From NCBI GenBank assembly GCA_016763855.1, contig JAESSY010000065.1:1-42803 (forward strand): a stretch of 42,803 bases of DNA, read 5' to 3'. Each line of letters begins with the position of its first letter. Position 1 is the stretch's first letter. This stretch comes from Pseudomonadales bacterium (GTDB lineage Bacteria; Pseudomonadota; Gammaproteobacteria; Pseudomonadales; Azotimanducaceae). Both the position numbers and the translations under genes were made by a program. This document shows positions 34,634 to 42,803 of the stretch, in pieces. The notes beneath the pieces are model-generated. The model was not told where the DNA came from and did not search any database. It was given only the letters and a program-made list of their open reading frames with translations.

Positions 34634-35116
34634 TTACCTGCTTCCATTCTCATAGGGCGCTTTTATACCTAATGTTGACAATATTTGGGTTTCTTTGCCT
34701 TCCATTATCAAGGCTTCTTCATCTTCTTCATGATCATATCCCGCTAAATGCAAAATGCCATGAATCAATAAGTGTGCAAAATGCTCCGATAAGGATTTTT
34801 CCTGATCCTTGGCTTCCGTTTTCACCAGATCCAAACAAATCGCAATATCGCCTAACAAAGGAAGTCCTTCTTCAGTCATAACCTCGCAATTAGTATCTGC
34901 GGGAAACGACAGTACGTTTGTCGCTTTATCCTTACCGCGATACTGATGATTTAATTGAGTCATCTCGCCAATCGACACTACTTTTAATGAAATTTCAACG
35001 GCATTTCCCATTACATCATTTAGCGCGGCATTCGCCCAGCAACTCATCTCGCCTTTAAGAGGCTCTTTACCTTCACAAGTCCAAGTTATCTCAATTTGAT
35101 GCTGCCTAATTGTCAT
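34634..35116 (-). CDS. ybeY: Endoribonuclease YbeY
   Basis: About 160 aa from ATG at 35116. It carries the YbeY zinc motif 'HLLIHGILHLAGYDHEED' and the conserved 'QYRGKDKATNVLSFP', both needed for its role in 16S rRNA 3'-end maturation and ribosome quality control. Starts further upstream (35125, 35155) are possible, but they overlap ybeZ more deeply; the chosen start overlaps the ybeZ stop by 11 bases and fits family length (about 155). It is co-transcribed with ybeZ. Confidence 0.93.
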   Translation of the reverse strand: MTIRQHQIEITWTCEGKEPLKGEMSCWANAALNDVMGNAVEISLKVVSIGEMTQLNHQYRGKDKATNVLSFPADTNCEVMTEEGLPLLGDIAICLDLVKTEAKDQEKSLSEHFAHLLIHGILHLAGYDHEEDEEALIMEGKETQILSTLGIKAPYENGSR

Positions 35117-36080
35117 TAGTGTCATCTGATTCAAATTGTTCATAGGCCTCAACAATTCGTTGAACCAAAGGATGCCTCACCACGTCTCTCGGACTGAAGG
35201 TCGTAAAGGATATGCCTTTAACATTCTGTAACACCTTCAAACAATGGCGCAATCCTGATTTTGACTTCATGGGCAAATCAATCTGACTTGCATCCCCCGT
35301 AACAACCACGGTTGATCCGAATCCAACACGGGTCAGAAACATTTTCATTTGCTCCATCGTAGTATTCTGACTTTCATCTAGGATGATAAACGCATTATTC
35401 AGGGTTCGACCTCGCATATATGCAAGGGGGGCAACCTCAATTATATTTCTCTCAATTAGCTTGCCCACTTTTTCGAAACCCATCATTTCATAGAGCGCAT
35501 CGTAAAGCGGGCGTAAATAAGGATCGATTTTTTGAGCAAGGTCTCCGGGTAAAAAGCCCAATTTCTCTCCAGCTTCAACAGCAGGCCTCACAAGTAAAAT
35601 TCTTCTCACTTTCTCCTGCTCAAGAGCCTCTACGGCACAGGCGACAGCGAGGTATGTCTTCCCGGTACCCGCCGGACCCAAACCAAAGTTGATATCATTT
35701 GTTCGAATCGCCTTGACGTAGTTTTGCTGATTTAGACCTCTTGGCTTAACACTTTTTTTCTTGATGAGAATAAGTTCCTCTCCAAGACCTAGCGCCATCG
35801 AATCCATTTCTGAATCTTGCAGAAACAAATGCACAGTCTCCGATGTTAATGCATCTCCACTACCCACTTCCTTATAAAGTCGATTGATCACCTCTCCAGC
35901 AGCAAAGACCACGTCTTCATTTCCGGTCAGGTGAAAATTGTTGCCTCTATTTTTAATCACAACCCCGAGACGTGATTCTATTTGACGCAGGTGTGTATCA
36001 AACGGGCCACATAAGTTCGCAAGCTGAGCAATATCGTTGGGTTCCAAAGTAATTTGATGAGACGGAGATTGAGTATTCAA
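35106..36080 (-). CDS. ybeZ: PhoH-like ATPase YbeZ
   Basis: This 324-aa protein has an N-terminal KH-like part and a PhoH ATPase domain with Walker A 'GPAGTGKT', Walker B 'AFIILDESQN' and 'RPAVEAGEKLGFLPGDLAQKIDPYLRPLYDAL', nearly identical to E. coli YbeZ in the core. It partners YbeY in RNA metabolism. The start is TTG at 36080 with no obvious ribosome binding site; the sequence 'HQITLEPNDIAQLANLCGPFD' matches the YbeZ N-terminus. First gene of a four-gene operon. Confidence 0.95.
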   Translation of the reverse strand: MNTQSPSHQITLEPNDIAQLANLCGPFDTHLRQIESRLGVVIKNRGNNFHLTGNEDVVFAAGEVINRLYKEVGSGDALTSETVHLFLQDSEMDSMALGLGEELILIKKKSVKPRGLNQQNYVKAIRTNDINFGLGPAGTGKTYLAVACAVEALEQEKVRRILLVRPAVEAGEKLGFLPGDLAQKIDPYLRPLYDALYEMMGFEKVGKLIERNIIEVAPLAYMRGRTLNNAFIILDESQNTTMEQMKMFLTRVGFGSTVVVTGDASQIDLPMKSKSGLRHCLKVLQNVKGISFTTFSPRDVVRHPLVQRIVEAYEQFESDDTNDN

Positions 36081-36216
36081 ATGATTAAACTTTATCTAAA
36101 CCTTTGATTCTGGGCTATGGGTGAATTTTTGATCTGGGTGGTTCATGGATACGGGATTCATTATCTATAGAATAACCCTTGGTTTAGCCACTTGATAGTA
36201 TTTGTGTATAAATCTG

Positions 36217-37554
36217 TCAATCATCCTGCACCAAGCTACCGCGAAGGGAGTTTGGCAGAGCTTCCCAGATATCCAAAGTAACGAATTGTCCGATTAAACC
36301 GGGGTCGCTTGTACTAAAATTAACAACACGATTATTCTCAGTTCTGGCTTGTAGTTGCCCAGGGTCTTTCCGAGAAACACCTGTCACAAGCGCATTCTGT
36401 TTCGTACCTACCATTCCCCTGCTAAATCGCATGGTATTGTTAATGATTCTATCCTGCAATAGTTTCAGTCGCTCTTTGTAGACGGATTCAGGGGTCTCGT
36501 CTTTAAGATCAGCGGCAGGTGTACCTGGCCTTGGGCTATAAATGAAACTGAATGAATGATCGAAGTCCATCTCTTCAATAAGATCCATAGTAGCTTGGAA
36601 ATCTGCATCAGTTTCACCGGGGAACCCAATAATGAAATCCGAAGACAAGCTAAGATCTGGGCGAATTTTTTTCAAACGGCGGATTCTTGATTTGTATTCC
36701 AGTACCGTATGGCCACGTTTCATTTTTGCCAAAATTCGATCCGAACCACTTTGAACTGGTAAATGTAGATGGTTTACCAGCTCAGGTACTTCTGCATAGA
36801 TATCAATCAAACTATCGCTAAACTCAACGGGGTGTGAAGTGGTGTATCGAATACGATCAATACCCTCAATATCTGCGACAATGCTAATCAGATAAGCTAG
36901 ATCGACCGTTGATCCATCCTCAGTATTCCCCCTGTAAGCATTCACATTCTGCCCCAATAAATTGACCTCTCGAACACCGTTCTCAGCCAAACTCAATATT
37001 TCTCTCAAAACATCGTTCATCGGCCGGCTGACTTCTTCGCCCCGGGTATACGGAACAACACAGAAGGTACAATACTTACTACATCCTTCCATGATTGAGA
37101 CAAAGGCACTGGGCCCATCGACGGAGGGTTCTGGCAGGCGGTCAAATTTCTCAATTTCTGGAAAGCTTATATCAACAACCGCAGATTTCGACTTATCAGA
37201 ACTCTCTATGAGTTCTGGTAACCTATGTAGGGTCTGTGGTCCAAATATGACATCGACATAAGGCGCGCGCTTGCTGATCGCATTGCCTTCTTGACTGGCA
37301 ACACAACCACCAACACCAATTTTGATATTTGGGTTAAGTTTTTTGAGTTTGCGCCAACGCCCTAACTGATGAAAAACTTTCTCCTGCGCGCGCTCGCGAA
37401 TTGAACAAGTATTAAGCAAGAGTAAGTCTGCCTCATCCTCCGTTTTGGTCAGCTCGTAACCTGCTGAATCTTTCAACAGATCGATCATTCTGTCAGAATC
37501 ATATTCATTCATCTGACAGCCATGAGTTTTGATGAAGACTTTACGCACTATCAC
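36217..37554 (-). CDS. miaB: tRNA-2-methylthio-N6-isopentenyladenosine synthase MiaB
   Basis: This 445-aa radical-SAM methylthiotransferase modifies A37 of tRNAs. N-terminal cluster cysteines are C13 ('[12 protein letters not shown]'), C50 ('LNTCSIRE') and C84 ('GGCVASQEG'); the radical SAM cluster is C158-x3-C162-x2-C165 ('[16 protein letters not shown]'), and a TRAM domain forms the C-terminus. Start: GTG at 37554, or a second GTG at 37548 that gives the more usual '[11 protein letters not shown]'. It precedes ybeZ by 136 bp, which matches the conserved order in gammaproteobacteria. Confidence 0.95.
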   Translation of the reverse strand: MIVRKVFIKTHGCQMNEYDSDRMIDLLKDSAGYELTKTEDEADLLLLNTCSIRERAQEKVFHQLGRWRKLKKLNPNIKIGVGGCVASQEGNAISKRAPYVDVIFGPQTLHRLPELIESSDKSKSAVVDISFPEIEKFDRLPEPSVDGPSAFVSIMEGCSKYCTFCVVPYTRGEEVSRPMNDVLREILSLAENGVREVNLLGQNVNAYRGNTEDGSTVDLAYLISIVADIEGIDRIRYTTSHPVEFSDSLIDIYAEVPELVNHLHLPVQSGSDRILAKMKRGHTVLEYKSRIRRLKKIRPDLSLSSDFIIGFPGETDADFQATMDLIEEMDFDHSFSFIYSPRPGTPAADLKDETPESVYKERLKLLQDRIINNTMRFSRGMVGTKQNALVTGVSRKDPGQLQARTENNRVVNFSTSDPGLIGQFVTLDIWEALPNSLRGSLVQDD

Positions 37555-37723
37555 AGTCTATAATAAAAATTGGGGCGCCATTATAGTCAGTGAATACCGA
37601 GAGCGGTAGAGATATTCTACTAAACGACGCCTTGATTTATGCCTGACGGAACCCATATTGAGGGCTAAGAGCAGATTTTTCTCGAAAAATCACACATACA
37701 AGCACTACATAAATACAAACCCT

Positions 37724-38053
37724 ATGTCGAATACCCCGATTTACAAGGTAATATTTTATAATCAAGGCCAGATCTTTGAGATCTACGCACGTCAGATCTA
37801 CCAAAGTGACCTATATGGATTTATTGAAATAGAGGAGCTGGTCTTTGGTGAACGCTCTCGTATGCTTGTTGATCCAGCTGAAGAGAAACTGAAGTCGGAA
37901 TTTGAGGACGTTAATCGAAGCTATATCCCTATGCATTCGATCGTACGTATCGATGAAGTGGCGAAGGAAGGCGTTGTGAAAATTACCGAACCTAAGGGTG
38001 GCAACATTGCCTCATTTCCCACACCGGCTTTCACACCTAAAACCACAGAATAA
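37724..38053 (+). CDS. DUF1820 family protein
   Basis: A 109-aa protein with 'PIYKVIFYNQGQIFEIYARQIYQSDLYGFIEIEELVFG' and 'EEKLKSEFEDVNRSYIPMHSIVRIDEVAKEG', which match the DUF1820 family of gammaproteobacteria and related groups. Function unknown. ATG at 37724 is preferred to an earlier in-frame start because the family begins near here; there is no clear ribosome binding site. Divergent from miaB, the usual place for this gene in many relatives. Confidence 0.85.
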   Translation: MSNTPIYKVIFYNQGQIFEIYARQIYQSDLYGFIEIEELVFGERSRMLVDPAEEKLKSEFEDVNRSYIPMHSIVRIDEVAKEGVVKITEPKGGNIASFPTPAFTPKTTE

Positions 38054-38124
38054 TTTGTTTTAAAATTTGCACTTTCTCCATTCTGTACTAGACTTTAAAG
38101 CGAACCCAGTCTTAAGGATGAGTA

Positions 38125-38385
38125 ATGGCAAGCAGAAGAATTACCCTCACGTCTCAGGAAATGAATGAGATAACAAAACAAACCTCAACTTTGCAATCTC
38201 AATTGCACCTGTCTAATGAAAGAGTCGATGAACTAGAGAAAGGTCTGGGCGTAATCGACAAACTGATCAATAGGAAAACCAAGCCCAAAAATGTTGATAC
38301 GCTATGTGTTGCAGTCCAAAAATTAATCAACAAGGCCGTCAACCCACCCGTAAAAGCCAAGGCACCAACAGCCTTAAGTCATTAG
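38125..38385 (+). CDS. Small coiled-coil protein, unknown
   Basis: An 86-aa frame starting at ATG 38125 with AAGGATG upstream, so translation is likely. The first 50 residues form a probable coiled coil ('TQTSTLQSQLHLSNERVDELEKGLGVIDKLI'-like heptads), and the C-terminus is basic and Ala/Pro-rich. I recognise no family. Its last codons (TALSH and stop) fall within a degenerate repeat array. It lies 71 bp after the DUF1820 gene. Confidence 0.6.
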   Translation: MASRRITLTSQEMNEITKQTSTLQSQLHLSNERVDELEKGLGVIDKLINRKTKPKNVDTLCVAVQKLINKAVNPPVKAKAPTALSH

Positions 38386-38460
38386 CAGCCTTGACCTAGT
38401 AAACAGCCCTGAGCCATTAAGAACCTTGAGTCATTAACTACGAATAGCCTTGAACTGTGA
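38369..38460. repeat. Degenerate tandem repeat of about 17-20 bp between two convergent genes
   Basis: Four to five imperfect units follow each other: CAGCCTTAAGTCATTAG (38369-38385), CAGCCTTGACCTAGTAAA (38386-38403), CAGCCCTGAGCCATTAA (38404-38420), GAACCTTGAGTCATTAACTA (38421-38440) and a weaker unit to 38460. The consensus is close to CAGCCTTGAGTCATTAA. The array covers the 3' ends of both the 86-aa gene and folK. Unit identity is modest and there are no spacers, so this is not a CRISPR array. Confidence 0.65.
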
Positions 38461-38953
38461 TTTCCATTTTTGGCGCCTGGGTAATTAACTCAGCCAGAGA
38501 TAGTTTCTGATCAGGAAAACAAAAATCCGGACAGATCTCTGCCAAAGGCAACAAAACAAAAAGTCTTTCTCTGGCACGAGGGTGGGGAATGATTAATTTC
38601 GCATCACATAACACCAGATTACCAAAAGCGATAATGTCTAAATCAATTATTCGAGAATCGTAGATTCTATTCCTTTTTTCTGTGCCAGATTTCTCTTTAT
38701 CCCTCCCCAGTACACGCTCAATTTCTTCGAGAGTACGGAGCAAGTCGTGAGGGCCAAGTGAAGTATTAACCACTAATACAGCATTGAGGAACTTATCGGC
38801 AGAGGCTGCCATATTCATTGGTTGAGATTGCCAATAACTCGACACAATGAGCAATTTATCCAGCACTAAACTCAGCGCCTTAACGGCCTGATCGAGGTTA
38901 TGCTTGGGGTCTCCCAGATTCGATCCCAATGCAATGATTACCTCGTTACTCAC
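38438..38953 (-). CDS. folK: 2-amino-4-hydroxy-6-hydroxymethyldihydropteridine pyrophosphokinase
   Basis: This 171-aa enzyme transfers pyrophosphate from ATP to hydroxymethyl-dihydropterin in folate synthesis. It shows 'VIIALGSNLGDPKHNLDQAVKAL', 'SSYWQSQPMN', 'FLNAVLVVNTSL', 'LLRTLEEIERVLGRDK' and the signature 'SRIIDLDIIAFG', then 'IPHPRARERLFVLLPLAEI'. Start GTG at 38953 with GGAG seven bases upstream. The usual neighbours panB and pcnB are not here. Its last codons and stop lie within the degenerate repeat array. Confidence 0.94.
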   Translation of the reverse strand: MSNEVIIALGSNLGDPKHNLDQAVKALSLVLDKLLIVSSYWQSQPMNMAASADKFLNAVLVVNTSLGPHDLLRTLEEIERVLGRDKEKSGTEKRNRIYDSRIIDLDIIAFGNLVLCDAKLIIPHPRARERLFVLLPLAEICPDFCFPDQKLSLAELITQAPKMEITVQGYS

Positions 38954-39079
38954 CTTCTTCTCCGATAGCTATAGCAACCGTAATCATGATAGGTTTAAAA
39001 TCATAAACCAAGTAGCCTCCTAGAAATAAGCAAACCACTTGAAAATTAATAGACCCCAAGCGCGAAAGAGATTAAAAAA

Positions 39080-40267
39080 ATGAAAATAACACCAGAAGAC
39101 CTAGGCATATCGGGCGCTCGACTTTACAAAATCGATCATTTAACACGCCGCTACATCGAAGAAGGAAAGTTGGCCGGCACCATCACACTTGTCGCCCGCA
39201 AAGGTAAAATAGTCCACCTACAAAGCCAAGGAAAGATGGATATAGAGGCAGACAAAGCCATGACAGAAGATGCGATCTTCCGCATTTTCTCAATGACCAA
39301 ACCTATTACTAGTACTGCATTGATGATGCTGTATTAAGACGGAAATTTTCAGCTCAATGACCCTGTATCGAAATACATACCAAAATTTAAGAAGCTAAAG
39401 ATTTATGACGGCACACCAACCCAACGTGAAATGACAATTCGCGATCTGCTCACTCACACAGCTGGCCTAACTTATGGGTTTATGCACGCTAATTCTGTCG
39501 ATGAAATGTATCGGGACCAGGCAGTCGAGGAATCTGATGACCTTGAGCAAATGGTAGACAAATTATCTGAGCTGCCTCTTTTGTTTACGCCTGGTAGTCG
39601 TTGGAATTACAGCGTCGCAACCGACGTCTGCGGATACCTTGTGCAGAAAATTTCTGACATTCCATTCAACGTGTTCTTACAGGAACAAATTCTAAATCCC
39701 CTTGGCATGGATGACACGGATTTTTATGTTCCAGAAGATAAAAGTCACCGCCTGACTTCCAATTACGAGATCACAAAAGACAAAGGTATGCGCTTAATAG
39801 ACCCCTCTGAGACCAGTCACTACCTTAAGAAACCCGGTTTGTATTCTGGCGGCGGAGGATTGCTTTCAACCGTTCAGGACTATTTCAAATTTGGCCAGAT
39901 GCTTTTGAACGGAGGGAAATATGAGGGTGTCCACATCCTTGGTAGAAAAACCGTTGACCTCATGACCCGCAATCATCTACCTGGCAATGTTGACCTCACA
40001 GCAATGGGACAAACCACCTTCGCAGAAACGCCCTTTGACGGCGTGGGTTACGGATTGGGTGTTTCGGTTATGTTGGACCCGGCCAAAGCTCAAATACTAG
40101 GAAGCAAGGGGGAATTTTCGTGGGGCGGCATGGCAAGCACTTTCTTTTTCGCGGACCCCAGTGAAGAATTGTTAGTTATACTCTTGACACAGCTAGTACC
40201 GTCTACAGCCTATCCAATTCGAAGAGAGCTAAGGGTTACAACTTACCAATCACTAATAGACAATTAG
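39080..40267 (+). pseudogene. Serine hydrolase (beta-lactamase class C/EstB-like), split by an in-frame TAA
   Basis: A 395-codon frame reads continuously except for one stop. Residues 1-85 hold the catalytic 'SMTK' motif (S-x-x-K nucleophile). The stop TAA at 39335-39337 sits in 'MMLY*DGNFQLNDPVSKYIPKF', where relatives have Glu; GAA to TAA is a single change. After it, in the same frame, come 'TIRDLLTHTAGLTYGF', the 'YSVATDVCGYLV' Tyr motif and 'GLLSTVQDYFKFGQMLL', typical of beta-lactamase/EstB-family serine hydrolases. A restart ATG occurs at 39431. Without the stop it would be full length. It is a nonsense pseudogene, a sequencing error, or a case of readthrough. ATG at 39080. Confidence 0.85.
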
Positions 40268-40294
40268 CGCTTTCCTAGGGGGCTGTTGAGACCC

Positions 40295-41080
40295 CTAGTC
40301 CCCTTTGAACTCCGGCTCGCGCTTCTCAAAGAAAGCTTTAATACCCTCTCTCTGATCCTGAGTGAGAGTCGTTAGTATATTTTGATCGGTATCCATATGC
40401 ATTACGGCACCATCCATCGCATTACTCACAGCATCGATGCTTTGTTTTATCATCTGTACGGCGATGGGAGGTTGTTTTGCGTAGTCTTTCGCGAGTAAAA
40501 AAATAGCATCTTCCAAACCCCCTTCAGGAACAACTTCATCTAAAAACCCCCAGTCTAAAAGTTTACTCGCTGGCTCTTTACGCCCCAACATAACCATCCG
40601 TTTTGCTCTAGCAGGCCCAATTAAATGAACGCAGAGAGGCAATGATTGCCACATCAAATTAATGCCGAGATTAACTTCAGGATACCCGCAAAAGCTGTTT
40701 TCAGTTCCAATTCTGAAATCACACGCTGTGGCGATACAAGCTCCTCCGCCGAGCGCGACACCGTGAATTCCCGCGATCGTGACTTGATTTATATCGTGAA
40801 TCGCCTGAATCATTCTAGCACCGAGGCCACTATTCCTGCGTCGCATTAACATCGTTTCATCTTTATCACGACCCTGTTTTAGATCTGCACCCGCCGTGAA
40901 ATGCTTGCCCTCTCCCGTGAATACAACCACCCGCGTCTCCTCATCATTTAGAAAAGAGCGAGCAATAGATTCAATTTCTGTCATCAAACCAATATTTAAA
41001 GCATTGAGAGACTCAGGTCTATTGAAAATAACCCTAGCGATGTGATCCTTTTTCTCTAACTTTAAAAATTCATATTCCAT
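40295..41080 (-). CDS. Enoyl-CoA hydratase/isomerase (crotonase) family protein
   Basis: About 261 aa from ATG at 41080. It has the crotonase fold signatures 'IFNRPESLNALNIGLMTEI', 'FTGEGKHFTAGADLKQG' (oxyanion hole), 'IAGIHGVALGGGACIATACDFRIG' and 'YPEVNLGI'. The second catalytic Glu ('YPEVNLGI') is present, but the first Glu of typical hydratases ('GGGCEL') is replaced here (GGGACI), so simple 2-enoyl-CoA hydration is uncertain. A TTG 30 bases upstream (41110) would add MNKHFSHGAP; no clear ribosome binding site decides. It stands alone, facing the broken hydrolase gene. Confidence 0.87.
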   Translation of the reverse strand: MEYEFLKLEKKDHIARVIFNRPESLNALNIGLMTEIESIARSFLNDEETRVVVFTGEGKHFTAGADLKQGRDKDETMLMRRRNSGLGARMIQAIHDINQVTIAGIHGVALGGGACIATACDFRIGTENSFCGYPEVNLGINLMWQSLPLCVHLIGPARAKRMVMLGRKEPASKLLDWGFLDEVVPEGGLEDAIFLLAKDYAKQPPIAVQMIKQSIDAVSNAMDGAVMHMDTDQNILTTLTQDQREGIKAFFEKREPEFKGD

Positions 41081-41191
41081 TGGGGCACCATGTGAAAAGT
41101 GTTTATTCAATTATTGCCTGCCGCGAAGCGAATCCTGTTAGATACTTCGCCATGCTTATCAATCGCTCACTTGAAAATCAGGCTGGAATTT

Positions 41192-42803
41192 TTATCGGGC
41201 GTCCGACCGAATATAGTTAATCATCAACAACATCAAGGTTAGTAATATGGGGAGCAGTACAATATTAAGAAGTTTTAACATTGACCCCAAACTATCAATA
41301 TCTTTATCAAGTTGATAGCGTACTTCCCTTAATTCTTTCCTGATTTTTAGTTTTTCTTGCTGGAAACTTTCAATTGCTTTCTCCTGCTCATGACTAAAGC
41401 TAAGTACAGCTTGATCTCCCTGAGATGATTCGAGCGAGGATAGTTGCTGTTCAGTTTCCGCTAATCGGGCTTGCAACACATCGGCACTCTTTAGAAAGTT
41501 AGCTTCAGCCTCACGTTGTAGTTCCTCTACTACAACAAAAGGACGTGTAAATTCACCACGACTTCGAATTCCTATCAAAGCAGTACTCCCTAAAAGGTTA
41601 TCGACTGCATTGATGACAAAATCCCCATTATTTGCCCAGGGGCTTGCAATCGACTGACCAAAGAAATTTTGCACTTGAACCCATAATTGATCCGTCAGTA
41701 AATCTGTATCAGCGATCACAATGACATTAATATTCTCAGTTGAAGCGATGGCATTCTCCTTTTCAGTGAACGCAGAAACTGCTTTTCCCGAAAGCCGAAC
41801 AGCGATGGGGTATCGCTCCCCGGTTTCAACAAAATCAGATTGCAGATCACTAGGGTCAGCAAGAAATTGTAATCGAATAGTATCTATTGGCGCAGCAAAC
41901 TCACTGGATTCAATGATCAAAGAAATTTCTGTTTCTACAGCATCAGAGATGTCCAATATTCCTGCCGACGCGAAATTAATGTTCTCAAGAGCTGCGACAG
42001 TGACGTCATCCCTTGAAAAATTAGCGCTACCGAGACCAAGAATTGCCAAATGTCTGACGGTCTGCCCAGCTCCAGTACTGACACTGAGCGCTGATTTCGT
42101 ATCACCGAGAACTACATTTTCGCGCAGCGTGATGCCCCAGGGGATAAGTAAGGTATTAAGTTTTGATGCCTGAGGTTGCGGTCCCGGTAGCATAGGATTA
42201 TTCGATGCCGGCCTGTCTCTTTCAGGATAAGGATCAACGAAAACCAACATTCGGCCACCACCCATAACAAACTGATCTATGGTAAATAAAGTCTCCTCAC
42301 TCAGCCCTTTCGGGTGAACCAAAATAAGCAAATCTAGATCTTCGAGGGAACTCACATCAGGTTCTATATTTTGTAGCGAGAACAATTGCTCCAATTGCTG
42401 GAAAAGCATCCAAGCTGGCACCGATTGAAAGGTTTGCATGTTCATATCCTCTCGAACGGTTATCGACGAGAGCAAACCAATTCGCGGCTTCTCATCCTGA
42501 ATAAGCCCTTGAAGCAATTTGCTAATTTCATATTCCAGAAAGGTTTCTTTATCTGGCTGGAAAAAGGGAATAGTCAGTTGGCTATCAAATGCATTTTTAC
42601 CCGCAAGACCAAAGTAAAGTGTTTCGCCCACATTGTTCACAGGTACACTCTGTAAATCAAAAGCGGCTGCTCGGTCCTCTTCTTCTGAAAAGGGTGCCGG
42701 GTCAACTCGATGCAGTTTAAGCATGCCATTTGATGCCAATTCATATTCGGTCAGCAATGCATCAACTTGTTTCGCATAGGCTCGAAGACCTGTTAGATTT
42801 TTA
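41192..42803 (-). CDS. GldG-type ABC transporter auxiliary protein, partial (5' end outside window)
   Basis: The frame is open to the window edge, so the N-terminus lies to the right; 536 codons are visible. It contains the domain of unknown periplasmic/lumenal ABC-auxiliary type: 'LASNGMLKLHRVDPAPFSEEEDRAAAFDLQSVPVNNVGETLYFGLAG', 'KPRIGLLSS', 'LDLLILVHPKGLSEETLFTIDQFVMGGGRMLVFVDP' and 'VIVIADTDLLTDQLWVQ'. A coiled coil follows (about 120 residues before the end: 'LQARLAETEQQLSSLE'), then a last membrane helix ('MLKLLNIVLLPILLTLMLLMINYI'). In many bacteria it works with an ABC ATPase/permease encoded next to it, presumably just outside the window. Function in gammaproteobacteria unknown. Confidence 0.85.
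   Translation of the reverse strand, partial: KNLTGLRAYAKQVDALLTEYELASNGMLKLHRVDPAPFSEEEDRAAAFDLQSVPVNNVGETLYFGLAGKNAFDSQLTIPFFQPDKETFLEYEISKLLQGLIQDEKPRIGLLSSITVREDMNMQTFQSVPAWMLFQQLEQLFSLQNIEPDVSSLEDLDLLILVHPKGLSEETLFTIDQFVMGGGRMLVFVDPYPERDRPASNNPMLPGPQPQASKLNTLLIPWGITLRENVVLGDTKSALSVSTGAGQTVRHLAILGLGSANFSRDDVTVAALENINFASAGILDISDAVETEISLIIESSEFAAPIDTIRLQFLADPSDLQSDFVETGERYPIAVRLSGKAVSAFTEKENAIASTENINVIVIADTDLLTDQLWVQVQNFFGQSIASPWANNGDFVINAVDNLLGSTALIGIRSRGEFTRPFVVVEELQREAEANFLKSADVLQARLAETEQQLSSLESSQGDQAVLSFSHEQEKAIESFQQEKLKIRKELREVRYQLDKDIDSLGSMLKLLNIVLLPILLTLMLLMINYIRSDAR

Noticed and set aside
38369-38460. CRISPR array
   Set aside because: Units are short, imperfect and directly abutting with no spacers, and no cas genes are present.
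40275-40298. CTAGGGG/CCCCTAG hairpin between the broken hydrolase and the crotonase gene as terminator
   Set aside because: Stem is only 7 bp with a 10-base loop, overlaps the crotonase stop codon, and has no U-run on either side.

Overview
The window looks like chromosomal DNA of a moderately AT-rich, probably marine, gammaproteobacterium. The main evidence is the minus-strand block miaB - ybeZ - ybeY - corC - lnt followed by leuS - lptE - holA, the enterobacterial/pseudomonad order without the inserts seen in E. coli. Supporting this are a DUF1820 protein, a SahR-type regulator in front of ahcY, and a two-component pair resembling PdsR/PdsS, known mainly from marine proteobacteria. The genus cannot be named from this sequence. 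No tRNA, rRNA or CRISPR array was found.

Layout. Bases 1-127 are the right end of an IS66-family insertion sequence. Next, on the minus strand, come a TPR/2OG-oxygenase-like protein, a DUF6065 protein, and an nfeD - SPFH - SPFH membrane operon (about 0.2-5.6 kb). At 6.1-9.0 kb is a response regulator/histidine kinase pair. A conserved 169-aa protein diverges from sahR - ahcY, with a 44-bp near-perfect palindrome between them. After the ahcY terminator come tesB, a truncated FecR-like protein meeting an ECF sigma gene tail to tail, and a MoxR ATPase/VWA pair (14.9-17.3 kb). At 17.5-23.5 kb is a complete oligopeptide-type ABC transporter, oppABCDF-like, whose OppC carries an extra fibronectin type III-like domain. 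A minus-strand cobS - cobT - NUDIX operon follows, with a 143-bp MITE-like element between cobS and cobT. A histidine-phosphatase gene then leads into the housekeeping block (27.9-37.6 kb). The right end holds a DUF1820 gene, a small coiled-coil gene, folK, a serine hydrolase broken by an in-frame TAA, an enoyl-CoA hydratase-like gene and a GldG-type ABC auxiliary protein that runs off the window.

How the genes work together. SahR probably senses S-adenosylhomocysteine and controls ahcY, which recycles it, through the palindrome. The housekeeping block joins tRNA modification (miaB), ribosome/RNA maturation (ybeY, ybeZ), envelope biogenesis (lnt, lptE, corC), leucyl-tRNA charging (leuS) and replication (holA). 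Two separate AAA+ ATPase plus VWA pairs (MoxR/CoxE-like and CobS/CobT-like) flank the peptide transporter; both are of types used for metal insertion or protein remodelling, and neither has an obvious client beside it.

Most notable points: the SahR-linked palindrome, the FN3-like insertion in OppC, the MITE splitting cobS from cobT, the orphan CobST pair, the convergent mini-FecR/ECF sigma arrangement, and the nonsense-interrupted hydrolase. I see no clear new defence or biosynthetic system. All functional statements come from reading the sequence; no database search was run.
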